A stretch of DNA of 64,000 bases from positions 532,137 to 596,136 of the forward strand of contig NZ_BMWB01000001.1 of NCBI RefSeq assembly GCF_014651015.1, in the 5' to 3' direction. This DNA comes from Streptomyces xantholiticus. GTDB lineage: Bacteria; Actinomycetota; Actinomycetes; Streptomycetales; Streptomycetaceae. Position numbers and translations under genes: made by a program. Positions 49,816-58,746 of this stretch are shown here, in pieces; position 1 is the first letter of the stretch; each line of letters opens with the position of its first letter. A model generated the notes under the pieces. That model was given only the letters and a program-made list of their open reading frames with translations. It was not told where the DNA came from and made no database searches.

Positions 49816-51075
49816 TCAGCCCGCCGAGGGCTTGTAGGAATCCGCGGCCTTCGCTGCCGTGGCCGGGCGGACCACCTTCAGGCCGCCGGGGACGCTCTTG
49901 TCCGGCTTCATGATCAGGCTCTTGCGGGTGGACGGCGCCGCCGGGTCCGAGAAGTCGTGAGTGATGCCGAAGTCGCTCTCGTACTTGTTCAGCGTCAGCA
50001 GCGCCTTGTCCACTCCCTCTCGGGTGAGGTCCTTGGAGTCGCACGCCTTCTTCAACGCCTCGCCGAAGACACTCGCCGCCGTGTACCCGGCGACGACGCC
50101 GTTGTCGAGGCCGTCCTTCGGATAAGCGGCCTTGTACTCCTTGGCGAGCTTCGCCGGGCCCGCGTCGGGTGCCCCGATGGGAAGCGTGGACGCGGCGATG
50201 TAGAAGTCCTTGGCCAGCGCCGGCCCCGCCGGTGTGGCCAGCAGCTGCGGCGCGAAGGCCGAGTTGTTGCCGATGACCGGGACGTTGAAGCCGCCCGCCG
50301 CCGCGACGCCGACGAGCGAGGCCGCCTGGCGCGGGCCGGCGCTGAGCAGGATCGCCTTGACGCCCGCCTTCTTCAACGCGGCGACCTGCGCGGACATGTC
50401 GTTGTCGGTCGGCTTGATCTTCTGCTCGACGACGGTGAGACCTGCCTGCTTCGCCGCGTACCGGGAGCCGGCGAGCGCGTTCTCGCCGTAGTCGCCCTCG
50501 AAGAAGACGTGGCCGATCTTGTCGCCCTTGGCGATGCGCTTCTCGGCGAGCAGGTAGTCGACGGCGTTGATCGTCTCGATGTCGTACGTCGCTCCGATCA
50601 CCCGGATGTACGGGCTTCCGAGCAGGCTCGCGGACCACGCCTGGGGCAGTACGAGCCCCTTGTTCTGGCCGTCGATGCGCTGCTCGACCGCGGCGACGAA
50701 CGGCGAGCCGATGAACTGGGCGAAGCCGAGCACCTTCGGCTCGAGCTCGGTGTAACCGGCAACGGCCTTCTGCGGGTCGTAGCCGTGGTCGCGAACGGTC
50801 AGTTCGATCTTCCGGTCGCAGATACCGCCGGCGGCGTTGGTCTGCTTGGCCCACAGCTGCTGGGCCTGGGTGACGCTCTTGCCGAGGGACGCGTAGACCC
50901 CGGTCATGTCGGTCAGCACGCCAAGAGTGATCGTCTTGTCGCTGACGCCCTTCCCGGTCTTCACTCCCCCGGCGCCCTTGGTGTCACCGTCGCCGCTGGC
51001 GGCCTTGGAGCTGCAGCCGGCCGTCACCGTCAGCGCGAGGACGGCGAGGACCGCCGCATAGGTTCTTGATTTCAT
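49816..51075 (-). CDS. Branched-chain amino-acid-type ABC transporter, substrate-binding lipoprotein
   Basis: 419 residues. The signal peptide ends in a lipobox (LTVTAGC, Cys20), so the protein is a lipoprotein anchored outside the membrane. The body is a periplasmic-binding-fold LivK-type protein: DKTITLGVLTDMTGVYASLG, GHVFFEGDYGENALAGSRYAAKQ, PVIGNNSAFAPQLLA. It binds a branched-chain amino acid or a relative (short amides and aromatic acids also occur in this family). It is the last gene of a five-gene operon and its start overlaps the permease stop by 4 nt. Confidence 0.9.
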   Translation of the reverse strand: MKSRTYAAVLAVLALTVTAGCSSKAASGDGDTKGAGGVKTGKGVSDKTITLGVLTDMTGVYASLGKSVTQAQQLWAKQTNAAGGICDRKIELTVRDHGYDPQKAVAGYTELEPKVLGFAQFIGSPFVAAVEQRIDGQNKGLVLPQAWSASLLGSPYIRVIGATYDIETINAVDYLLAEKRIAKGDKIGHVFFEGDYGENALAGSRYAAKQAGLTVVEQKIKPTDNDMSAQVAALKKAGVKAILLSAGPRQAASLVGVAAAGGFNVPVIGNNSAFAPQLLATPAGPALAKDFYIAASTLPIGAPDAGPAKLAKEYKAAYPKDGLDNGVVAGYTAASVFGEALKKACDSKDLTREGVDKALLTLNKYESDFGITHDFSDPAAPSTRKSLIMKPDKSVPGGLKVVRPATAAKAADSYKPSAG

Positions 51076-52373
51076 TTCTTCTCCCGAGAGGACGGAACGA
51101 GGCGGGTGAGGCCGCCGGGCAGGAACAGCACGACCGCGACGACCGCCGCGCCGTACAGATAGCGGGATGCCTCGCCCGGGGAGACGCCGCCGGTGCCCGG
51201 TGCGGAGACCAGGGGCAGGGCGTCGCTCCAGCGGGTGAGCACCTGGGGCAGCAGCGAGACGAAGACGGCGCCGACGACGGCGCCGGCCACCGTGCCGAGA
51301 CCGCCGATGACGATCATGGCGAGGTACTCGAGCGAGAGGATCATGCCGAAGTACTCGGGCACGGTCCGCTGGAAGACCAGCGCGAGCAGAACGCCCGCCA
51401 GGCCCGCGTACATCGAGGACAGGACGAAGACGGCGGCACGGTAGCGGGCGACCGGCACGCCCATCACGCCGGCGGCGATGCGGTGGTCCCGCAGGGCGTT
51501 CATCGCCCGGCCGGGCCGCCCGCGGAGCACCCCGCGGGCGAAGAGCCCGCAGGCCAGGAGCGCGACGAGCGCGACGTACCAGAGCTTCTCCATGGACTGG
51601 AACGGGACGGCGGCGACAACGAGTTCCGCGTCGTCGAAGTCGAACCCGAAGAGGGAGAGCGGAGGTACGGAGCGGCCGTTGAAACCGCCGGTCAGGTCAC
51701 GGGCGTTGAACAGCACATGCTGGCCGACGAAGATCAGCGCGAGGGTCGCGATACCGAGGTACGCACCGCGCAGCCGGCCGGCGATCGGGCTGAACACACC
51801 GCCCGCGAGCCCCGCGAGGCACACGGCGAGCACGGCGGCCAGCCAGGTCGGCAGGCCGAAGCCGGTGAGCTGGTGGCCGCTCTCCACCTCGTTGCCGCCG
51901 GCCAGGACGCAGTAGCCGTACGCGCCGACGGCGAGGAAGAAGGCGTGGCCCATGGACAGCTGCCCGGTCGCACCGGTGAGCAGGTTGAGCCCGATGGCGC
52001 CGATGGCGGCGGCCATGGCGAACAGCCCGGCCTGCAGCCAGAAACGGTCGAGGTAGAAGGGCAGCGCGAGGAGCAGGAGCGAGAGCGCGACCCAGGCGTA
52101 CGCGCGCGGCCTTGGCCGGGCGCGGAGCCACGTCGGCCGCACGGCCGTGGGTGGCTCCGGCGGCTCTGCCGCCGATGGCTCGGCCGGCGTCGCGGAAGCC
52201 GCGGGCTCGGTGTCGGTGTCGGCGGCGTGGGCGTCAGGCACCGCCGCAGGCGCGGACGGCTTCGACGCGGCCGACTCGGGCACGGAGGGCCCGGCGGTCC
52301 CGGAGTCGGCCGCCTGGCCGGCGGGGGCGTCGGGGGCCGGCGTGACCGGGCCCGGGCGGGAGGTGTCAGACAC
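51072..52373 (-). CDS. LivM-type ABC permease with an 85-residue Pro/Ala-rich head
   Basis: 433 residues. The first 85 or so (SDTSRPGPVTPAPDAPAGQA and so on) are rich in Pro, Ala, Ser and Glu with no predicted structure, and are extra to the usual LivM length of about 320-360. The rest has about eight to ten membrane helices with LivM marks: LNLLTGATGQLSMGHAFFLAVGAYGY, RGAYLGIATLALIFVGQHV, RAMNALRDHRIAAGVMGV (the EAA-like loop). It pairs with the LivH-type permease, whose stop overlaps its start by 8 nt. Confidence 0.9.
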   Translation of the reverse strand: MSDTSRPGPVTPAPDAPAGQAADSGTAGPSVPESAASKPSAPAAVPDAHAADTDTEPAASATPAEPSAAEPPEPPTAVRPTWLRARPRPRAYAWVALSLLLLALPFYLDRFWLQAGLFAMAAAIGAIGLNLLTGATGQLSMGHAFFLAVGAYGYCVLAGGNEVESGHQLTGFGLPTWLAAVLAVCLAGLAGGVFSPIAGRLRGAYLGIATLALIFVGQHVLFNARDLTGGFNGRSVPPLSLFGFDFDDAELVVAAVPFQSMEKLWYVALVALLACGLFARGVLRGRPGRAMNALRDHRIAAGVMGVPVARYRAAVFVLSSMYAGLAGVLLALVFQRTVPEYFGMILSLEYLAMIVIGGLGTVAGAVVGAVFVSLLPQVLTRWSDALPLVSAPGTGGVSPGEASRYLYGAAVVAVVLFLPGGLTRLVPSSREKK

Positions 52374-53256
52374 GGGCTAGCTCCTTCGTGCCGAAGAGTC
52401 CGGCGGGCCGCGCCAGCAGCACGAGCAGCATCACCAGATACGGGGCGAGGTCACCGATCCCTCCGCCGAGGAACGTCAGTTCGCTCTGGTATCCCGTGGC
52501 GAACGACTCCGTGACCCCGACGATCAGACCGCCGGCGAGCGCGCCCGTCGTCGAGTCCAGGCCGCCGAGGATGGCCGCGGGGAACGCCTTGAGGGCGGCG
52601 AGCGACGTGGCCCGTTCCAGGCCGGGCGTCGGGAAGACGGTCAGGAACAGCGCCGCGACCGCGGCCAGCGCACCGGCGACCGCCCAGGCCGACATGGACA
52701 CCCGGCCGAGGCGTACCCCCATCAGCGCGGCCGTCTGCGGGTTCTCGGCCGCCGCCCGCATGGCCACGCCCCACGAGGTGTAACGGAAGGCGAGCAGGAA
52801 CGCGGTGATCAGCAGCGCTGCCGCGGCGAAGGCGGCGATCCTGGTCTGGGCGATCGTGATCTCACCGAGGTTCACGACCCGGTCGCCCCACGGGTCGCCC
52901 AGCGCCATCACGTCCGTGCCGATCAGGCGGGTCAGCTCGGTCGTCAGCAGGATGTCGACGCCGATCGTCACGATGGCGAGGACGCTGTGGTCGGAGCCCC
53001 GGTAGCGCCGCATGACCAGGAAGTCGACGGCCGAGCCGACGACCGCGGCGCCCGCGATGCCGACGGCCAGCGCCGGCCAGAAGCCGAGGTCGTCGTGGAG
53101 GACGGCGGTGACGTAGCCGCCGGCGAGCAGGAGCGAGGCGTGGGCGAAGTTGACCACTTCGGTCGCCTTGAAGATCACGACGAAGCCGAGGGCGATCAGT
53201 GCGTAGACGGAGCCCATGGACAGGCCGCCGAGGAGAAGTTCGGTGAACGTGGTCAT
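52366..53256 (-). CDS. LivH-type ABC permease
   Basis: 296 residues, about eight membrane helices. Segments MGSVYALIALGFVVIFKATEVVNFAH, NPQTAALMGVRLGRVSMSAWAVAGALAAVA and FPAAILGGLDSTTGALAGGLIVGV are typical of LivH. It forms the translocation channel with LivM and is driven by the two ATPases. Overlaps: 4 nt with livG upstream and 8 nt with livM downstream. Confidence 0.92.
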   Translation of the reverse strand: MTTFTELLLGGLSMGSVYALIALGFVVIFKATEVVNFAHASLLLAGGYVTAVLHDDLGFWPALAVGIAGAAVVGSAVDFLVMRRYRGSDHSVLAIVTIGVDILLTTELTRLIGTDVMALGDPWGDRVVNLGEITIAQTRIAAFAAAALLITAFLLAFRYTSWGVAMRAAAENPQTAALMGVRLGRVSMSAWAVAGALAAVAALFLTVFPTPGLERATSLAALKAFPAAILGGLDSTTGALAGGLIVGVTESFATGYQSELTFLGGGIGDLAPYLVMLLVLLARPAGLFGTKELARV

Positions 53257-54056
53257 GGCGTGGCCTCCGTACCGAGGTACGCCTGGACGACTGCCGGATC
53301 ACTCTGCACCTGTGCGGGCGTGCCGCCCGCGATACGGCGTCCGAAGTCGAGCACGGTCACGGCGTCCGCGAGCCGCATCACCACCCCCATGTCATGTTCT
53401 ACGAGCACGATCGATATACCGAGGCTGTCGCGTACGCCCGCGACGACGGCGGCGGTCTGCCGCCGTTCGTCGGCGGTCATTCCGGCGACGGGTTCGTCGA
53501 GGAGCAGGATCCGCGGCTCCATGCACAGGGCGCGGGCCAGCTCCACGAGCTTCTGCTTGCCGTACGGGAGTTCACCGGCCGGCCGGTCGAGGTCGTCCGC
53601 GAGGCCGACGAACTCGGCGATCTCCGCCACCCGTTCGCGGTGCCGGCGTTCCTCGCGCGCCGCCGACGGCAGCCGCAGTCCCGCCGCCACGAACCCGGTA
53701 CGGGTCAGCCGGTGCCGGCCCAGCAGCAGGCTGTCGGCGACCGTGGCGCTGGGCGGGAGCGCGAGGTTCTGGAACGTCCGGGCCACGCCGAGGGCCGCGA
53801 TGCGGTGCGGCGGGAGGCCGGTGAGCTCGTCGTCACCGAAGCGGACGCTGCCCGCTGTCGCCTTGTAGACGCCGGAGAGCACGTTGAACGTGGTCGACTT
53901 GCCGGCCCCGTTCGGCCCGATGACGGCGTGGACACTGCCCGGTTCGACGGTGAACGAGACCCCGTCGAGAGCGGTGAGCCCGGCGAAACGGACGGTCACG
54001 TCCTCGACCGCGAGCGTCGCGACGGCGGTGGTCGTGGTGGTTGTCGTCGTGGTCAT
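53253..54056 (-). CDS. LivG-type ABC ATPase with a run of nine threonines
   Basis: 267 residues from the ATG at 54056, which overlaps the livF stop (ATGA). ABC ATPase: Walker A GPNGAGKSTT, Q-loop ARTFQNLALPP, the signature region LPYGKQKLVELARALCMEP (an atypical YGKQK in place of LSGGQ, normal for LivG), Walker B ILLLDEPVAGM, and H-loop VLVEHDMGVV. The N terminus is MTTTTTTTTTAVAT: nine Thr codons in mixed use (ACC/ACG/ACA), of no obvious purpose. Partner of the second ATPase in a heterodimer. Confidence 0.9.
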   Translation of the reverse strand: MTTTTTTTTTAVATLAVEDVTVRFAGLTALDGVSFTVEPGSVHAVIGPNGAGKSTTFNVLSGVYKATAGSVRFGDDELTGLPPHRIAALGVARTFQNLALPPSATVADSLLLGRHRLTRTGFVAAGLRLPSAAREERRHRERVAEIAEFVGLADDLDRPAGELPYGKQKLVELARALCMEPRILLLDEPVAGMTADERRQTAAVVAGVRDSLGISIVLVEHDMGVVMRLADAVTVLDFGRRIAGGTPAQVQSDPAVVQAYLGTEATP

Positions 54057-54853
54057 GCAGACCACCTCCGCAGCTCGGGCGCGACGCGCTCGGCCCGGTC
54101 GGCATCCTGCGCGGCGGTCTCGTCGACGACGCCGAGGTAGCGGCGCCGGACCTCGTCGGAGGCCGCCAGCTCGTCGGCGGGGCCCGCGAGCGCGACCTCG
54201 CCGACGTCCAGGACGTACGCGGTGGACGCCAGGCGCAGGGCGATCGCCGCGTTCTGCTCCACGAGCATGACGGGTGTACCGGCCGCGTTGATCTCCTGGA
54301 CCGTCTCCGCGATCCGCGCCGCCATCAGCGGGGCGAGGCCGAGGGAGGGCTCGTCCAGCAGGAGCAGCCGGGGCCGGGCCATCAACGCACGGCCCATGGC
54401 GAGCATCTGCTGCTCGCCGCCGGACAGGAGACCGGCCTTCTGGTGGGCCCGGTCGGCCAGTACGGGAAACAGCTCGTGCACACGGGCGAGCGATGCGGCG
54501 GACTCCCGGCGGCCGCGCACACCGAGGGTCCCGGCCCGCAGATTGTCCGCCACGGTCATCCGCGCGAAGACCTGCCGGCCCTCGGGCACCTGGACGACTC
54601 CTGCTGCCACGACGCCGGCGGCACTGAGGCCGTCGAGCGGGCGGCCCTCGAACGTGATCGTCCCGGCGGTGACGTGCCCTCGCTGGAACGGCAGTGTGCG
54701 TGACACCGCCCGCAGCAGGGTGGACTTGCCTGCGCCGTTGCCGCCGAGCACGGCGACTACGGCGCGCTCGGGCACCTCTATGGAGACGTCTCGCAACGCC
54801 CGTACGGGCCCGTACCCCACGGACAGCGCCCGCACCTCCAGCGCGGCGGCCAT
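54053..54853 (-). CDS. LivF-type ABC ATPase
   Basis: 266 residues from the ATG at 54853, with AAGGGG upstream; the open frame extends further but without a ribosome site. Walker A GGNGAGKSTLL, VPEGRQVFARMTVADNL, signature LLSGGEQQMLAMGRAL, Walker B LLLLDEPSLGLAPLM, H-loop MLVEQNAAIAL. It is the first gene of the operon livF-livG-livH-livM-livK, whose members overlap by 4 to 8 nt. A promoter must lie in the 486-bp gap upstream. The order with the binding protein last is a common actinobacterial variant. Confidence 0.92.
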   Translation of the reverse strand: MAAALEVRALSVGYGPVRALRDVSIEVPERAVVAVLGGNGAGKSTLLRAVSRTLPFQRGHVTAGTITFEGRPLDGLSAAGVVAAGVVQVPEGRQVFARMTVADNLRAGTLGVRGRRESAASLARVHELFPVLADRAHQKAGLLSGGEQQMLAMGRALMARPRLLLLDEPSLGLAPLMAARIAETVQEINAAGTPVMLVEQNAAIALRLASTAYVLDVGEVALAGPADELAASDEVRRRYLGVVDETAAQDADRAERVAPELRRWSA

Positions 54854-55339
54854 ACGCAACCCCTTGTCCGGCTCGCCAGCGGTCGGCTCGCCTGTCGGAG
54901 CCAACACCAACACCGGCCGCCACCCGCGGTCCATGTCTCCCACCCGACTCGCTGCGCCTGACCAGCGGCGGGAGAGCCACGTTGTGCACGCGCACAGCCC
55001 CGGTCCACGGGCTCGACCACATCGCGTTCGGGCCGGAACCGCCCGTTTCCGCAGAACCTTTGCGTGGCACATCGCCCGAAGGCCCGGCGGCCTGGTGGCA
55101 CGCGCCGTCCAGTACGGAAACCTGCGCACCCCTCAGTGCGGCACGAGCCACGATCGACCGATCGCGTGGCGCCGGAAGCGCTTCACCGTGGCTTCCTCGT
55201 CGATCATGGCCGCGACGATGGTATGGCCAGAGGGGGCCGAGCCCGGGCAGGGGCGGGGCATCGCCCAGGCACAGCCCACCCGGCGCGAGCGGTGGCCCGC
55301 AAGGCGCGGCCCGAAGCTGCCGCGCCCTGGGCCGTCCCG
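54854..55339. other. 486-bp gap upstream of the ABC operon
   Basis: No reliable gene. It should contain the promoter of the leftward operon. Symmetric elements: GATCG-AC-CGATC flanked by CCAC and GTGG (55148-55169) and GAAGCGCTTC (55175-55184); both could be operators. Reading frames passing through lack ribosome sites and codon bias. The right end adjoins the 3' end of glycerate kinase, so no second promoter is needed there. Confidence 0.45.
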
Positions 55340-56473
55340 TCAGGTCAGGAAGTCCCTTGCGATGGACATCGCCGCACGCTCCAGCAGCGGCCCCGCCTCC
55401 GCCATGCACTTCGCCGGGTCCGGTTCGATCGCCGTCAGGGCGTAGGCGCGGCGGATTCCCGCGTGGCCCAGGGCCTCCGGGGGGAGGGCCAGGCGGCCAC
55501 ATACCGCGACGACCTCGAGGTCGCGGGCACGGGCAGCCGCCGCGACGCCCGCGGGGGCCTTGCCGTGCAGGGTCTGCTGGTCCAGGGAGCCCTCACCGGT
55601 GATGACGAGGGTCGCCCGCTCCAGCGCACGGGCGAAGCCGAGTACGTCGAGCATGACCTCGATGCCGGGCCGGAAGCTCGCTCCGAGGGCGACGAGCGCC
55701 CCGTAACCGATGCCGCCGGCCGCGCCCGCGCCGGGCAGGTCCGCCTGGTCGGGTCCGAGGACGGACGCGTAGTGCGCGAGGGCCTCGTCGAGAACGGCGA
55801 CGTCCTCAGGCGTGGCGCCCTTCTGCGGGCCGTACACGGCGGGCGCGCCCTTGGGCCCGGTCAGCGGGTTGTCGACGTCGCTGGCCAGGATCAGTTCCAC
55901 GTCCTTGAAACGGGCGTCGAGCCCGGACAGGTCGGCCGTCGCAAGGTCGCGCAGTCCTCCGCCCCCGGGCGGCACCGGCCGGCCGGACGCGTCGAGGAAG
56001 CGCCCGCCGAGCGCGGCGAGCATGCCTGCCCCGCCGTCGGTGGTCGCGCTGCCGCCCACGCCGAAGACGATCGTGCGCGCGCCCGCGTCGAGCGCGGCGC
56101 GCAGCAGTTCCCCGGAGCCGTACGTCGTGGCCGTCAGCGGCGCGAAGACGCCTGCCGGGAGGTGCTGGAGGCCCGAGGCCTCCGCCATCTCGACGACGGC
56201 GGTGCCGTCCCGCAGGGCGTACGCCGCGGTGAGCAACTCGCCGCGCGGTCCGGTGACCTGCACCTCGCGGCGCTCGAACCCGGCCGCCACCGCGGCGGCG
56301 ACCGTCCCGTCGCCGCCGTCGGCCACGGGGAGGGCCTCAACGGCCAGGCCTGGCACGACCCGCTGGAGGCCGGCCGTCACCCGCTCCGCGACCTGCACGG
56401 CCGTGAGCGAGCCCTTGAACTTGTCAGCCGCGACGAGCACCCGCGCGGGTTGAGAAACTGCTCCGTCCGTCAC
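55340..56473 (-). CDS. Glycerate kinase
   Basis: 377 residues from the GTG at 56473 (AAGGGATGCAAG); a longer frame exists but without support. Glycerate kinase of the GarK/GlxK type: VLVAADKFKGSLTAVQVAERV at the N terminus, ALPVADGGDGTVAAAVAAG, the central IVFGVGGSATTDGGAGMLAALGG and ILASDVDNPLTGPKGAPAVYGPQKGA. It phosphorylates D-glycerate (usually to 2-phosphoglycerate in this family), feeding glyoxylate- or serine-derived carbon into glycolysis. The ethylmalonyl-CoA pathway 9 kb away releases glyoxylate, a possible metabolic link but not a genetic one. Divergent from the NUDIX gene. Confidence 0.92.
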   Translation of the reverse strand: MTDGAVSQPARVLVAADKFKGSLTAVQVAERVTAGLQRVVPGLAVEALPVADGGDGTVAAAVAAGFERREVQVTGPRGELLTAAYALRDGTAVVEMAEASGLQHLPAGVFAPLTATTYGSGELLRAALDAGARTIVFGVGGSATTDGGAGMLAALGGRFLDASGRPVPPGGGGLRDLATADLSGLDARFKDVELILASDVDNPLTGPKGAPAVYGPQKGATPEDVAVLDEALAHYASVLGPDQADLPGAGAAGGIGYGALVALGASFRPGIEVMLDVLGFARALERATLVITGEGSLDQQTLHGKAPAGVAAAARARDLEVVAVCGRLALPPEALGHAGIRRAYALTAIEPDPAKCMAEAGPLLERAAMSIARDFLT

Positions 56474-56634
56474 CTTGCATCCCTTGCTATCGAACAGGCA
56501 GTCGCGCCGCCCCGACCCTATCGGCAGCGTCGGAGGACGTGCCACCCCGGCATCGTCCGACATCGCGCGGAAAAGATGGTCGGGAAGCACAAGCCGGGCG
56601 CGTCGGGCGCAGGCCATGTCCTACGCTGCGTGCC

Positions 56635-57129
56635 GTGACGACCTCCGACTACGCGGCGTACATTGCGTCCCTGCCCCGTGTCCTCGCCGGCGCCGCCGCG
56701 CTGCTGCGTGACGGCGAGGGGCGGGTGCTGCTCGTCGAGCCGAACTACCGCAAGGGCTGGGCGCTGCCCGGCGGCACCGTCGAGTCCGATCTGGGCGAGA
56801 CGCCGCGCCAGGCCGCCCGGAGGGAGACGCTGGAGGAGATCGGCCTGGAAGTCGAGCTGGGGGCGTTGCTCGCGGTCGACTGGGTGCCCGGAGAGGGCCG
56901 ACCGCCGATCGCCGCGTATGTGTACGACGGCGGAGTGCTGTCCGCGGACCGGTTCGAGGCGATCCGGCTGCAGGAGGAGGAGCTGGTGTCCTGGCGGCTG
57001 GTGGCCCGGGAGGACCTCCCGGAGTATCTGCTGGGTTCGCTGGGCGACCGGGTGCTCGCCGCCCTCGACGCGCTGGCGGCCGGGACCGGCACGGTCGAGC
57101 TGGAGAGCGGGCTGCCACCGGTCGTCTGA
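56635..57129 (+). CDS. NUDIX hydrolase
   Basis: 164 residues from the GTG at 56635. The Nudix helix is GGTVESDLGETPRQAARRET then LEEIGL (about residues 44-70); relative to the canonical GX5EX7REUXEEXGU it has two additional residues in the first loop, as in several actinobacterial members. The substrate, some nucleoside diphosphate linked to X, is unknown. The C-terminal part (QEEELVSWRLVAREDLPEYLLGSL) is typical. No strong ribosome site is visible before the GTG. Divergent from glycerate kinase. Confidence 0.85.
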   Translation: MTTSDYAAYIASLPRVLAGAAALLRDGEGRVLLVEPNYRKGWALPGGTVESDLGETPRQAARRETLEEIGLEVELGALLAVDWVPGEGRPPIAAYVYDGGVLSADRFEAIRLQEEELVSWRLVAREDLPEYLLGSLGDRVLAALDALAAGTGTVELESGLPPVV

Positions 57130-57270
57130 CCGCCCGACCGGGGCGGGTTTCGCCCGTTCCGCCGGTAACCGGCCCACCGTAGACGGCCGTTCACGACGCG
57201 TTGTCCGAACCGACCAGGGCCGTGCACACCCGCCGGGCAGCATCCGGATCCCCAGGACTCCGGAGGGACA

Positions 57271-58500
57271 ATGTTCCTGCAGCTGCGCGGCTGGCTGACC
57301 GCCATCGCGGCCCTGACGCTGGTGACGACCGCCGGCACCGCTCCCGCCGCCGCCCCCCACGAGACATCCTCGACCACACGAGCCGTCGTCGGCCCCGCCC
57401 TCCCCCGCATCGCCGCTGCGCATACCCCCGTACGGGCGCTGCCCGCCTCCGTCGCCGGGGGCACCTGGAGGTCGGGCCACCTCCAGGGGATGGCCTTCGA
57501 CCCGGGCAAGCGCCATCTGTACTTCTCGTTCACCGACATGATCGTCAAGACGGACCTGGCCGGACGTCCGCTCGGATCGGTCCGCGGCATCGGCGGGCAC
57601 CTGGGCGACCTGGACTTCAACCCGCGGGACGGGCGGGTCTACGGCTCTTTGGAGTACGCCGATGCCGTGGCCTTCCACATCGCCGTCTTCGACGGCGACC
57701 GGATGACGCGGATGAACATGGACGCGCAGACCGGCGGCGTGGTGACGACCGTCCATCTCGACGAGGTCCGCCGCGACCACACGGCGGACATGGACGGCGA
57801 CGGCGTCTTCGACGGCCCGACCGCGGACACCGCCGACCACCGCTACGGGAACGCCGGCATCGACGGGATCGCGTTCGGCCCCGCCTTCGGCAGTAGGGGC
57901 GGGCCGCAGCGGCTGACCGTCGCCTACGGCGTGTACGCCAACACGCGCCGCGAGGACAACGACCACCAGGTGCTGCTCCAGTACGACACGAGGGACTGGA
58001 AGCGTTACGAGCGGCCTCTGGACGAGTCGCGCCACAATCGCCGGGGCCCGGCCGGGCCCGACGGCAAGTACTTCGTCCACACCGGCAACACCACGTTCGG
58101 CGTGCAGAACCTGGAGTACGACGGGCACAGCGGCAACTGGCTGATGGCCGTCTACAAGGGCACCAAGCCGTCCTTCCCCAACTACGGGCTCTTCGTCGTC
58201 GACGGCAGCCGGCCGCCCGTGACCGGTGAGATCCGCGGGCAGCGGCGGCCGGAGCGGGGCCTGCTGCTGTCGCTGCTGCCCGAGGGACTGCGGCACAGGG
58301 CGTCGGGGACGTACGGCTTCGAGTCCCCGGGGCAGTTCGGGCTGGTCGCGCTCGACGACGGCCGGTTCTACGTGGGCAAGGCCGCCAAGGTCCGCGACGG
58401 CGGCGTCACCAGGCAGACCGGCAGTGCCGAGATGCACCGCTGGACGGGAGCCGCGCCGACGCCGTTCGTCAAGGTCACCCCTGGGGCTCCGGCGGGGTGA
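57271..58500 (+). CDS. Secreted protein with an EF-hand-like loop, function unknown
   Basis: 409 residues from the ATG at 57271 (GGAGGGACA). The signal peptide MFLQLRGWLTAIAALTLVTT is cleaved near PAAAP. The mature part looks like a beta-propeller: repeated strands such as HLQGMAFDPGKRHLYFSFTD, GHLGDLDFNPRDGRVYGSLEY and FGVQNLEYDGHSGNWLMAVY. Residues about 172-181 (DMDGDGVFDG) match a Ca2+-binding EF-hand/dockerin-type loop. No catalytic motif is recognised; it may be an extracellular binding or hydrolytic propeller. The 3' end overlaps the convergent antitoxin-like gene by 26 nt. Confidence 0.8.
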   Translation: MFLQLRGWLTAIAALTLVTTAGTAPAAAPHETSSTTRAVVGPALPRIAAAHTPVRALPASVAGGTWRSGHLQGMAFDPGKRHLYFSFTDMIVKTDLAGRPLGSVRGIGGHLGDLDFNPRDGRVYGSLEYADAVAFHIAVFDGDRMTRMNMDAQTGGVVTTVHLDEVRRDHTADMDGDGVFDGPTADTADHRYGNAGIDGIAFGPAFGSRGGPQRLTVAYGVYANTRREDNDHQVLLQYDTRDWKRYERPLDESRHNRRGPAGPDGKYFVHTGNTTFGVQNLEYDGHSGNWLMAVYKGTKPSFPNYGLFVVDGSRPPVTGEIRGQRRPERGLLLSLLPEGLRHRASGTYGFESPGQFGLVALDDGRFYVGKAAKVRDGGVTRQTGSAEMHRWTGAAPTPFVKVTPGAPAG

Positions 58501-58675
58501 CGTCCCGTTCGGCGCGGGGCTCCTCGCGCGCGGCCGCCCGCGCCTCCGTGCGGTGGCCGCGTGCGATGTAGTCGCGCACGACGAGTTCGACCGCGTCCTG
58601 CGGACTGCCCACCCCGGCGAGAACCATGACCTCGACGACGAGTTCGGCGTCCAGACTGACCGTGACCTTCGGCAT
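58475..58675 (-). CDS. Orphan VapB-like ribbon-helix-helix antitoxin
   Basis: 66 residues. MPKVTVSLDAELVVEVMVLA followed by GSPQDAVELVVRDYIARGHR matches the short VapB/DUF2191 ribbon-helix-helix pattern, with a charged C-terminal tail. A toxin partner (a PIN domain of about 130 residues) is not found on either side: upstream is the sirtuin gene (divergent) and downstream the secreted protein. It may be a regulator in its own right or the relic of a lost toxin-antitoxin pair. The ATG is followed by normal codon bias. Confidence 0.68.
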   Translation of the reverse strand: MPKVTVSLDAELVVEVMVLAGVGSPQDAVELVVRDYIARGHRTEARAAAREEPRAERDVTPPEPQG

Positions 58676-58746
58676 GGGCGGACGGTAGCACCGGCGGTGC
58701 GGAAACGGTTCGCTAACGGTGACGCCGCCTGCGTAGGCTCGGCCGT

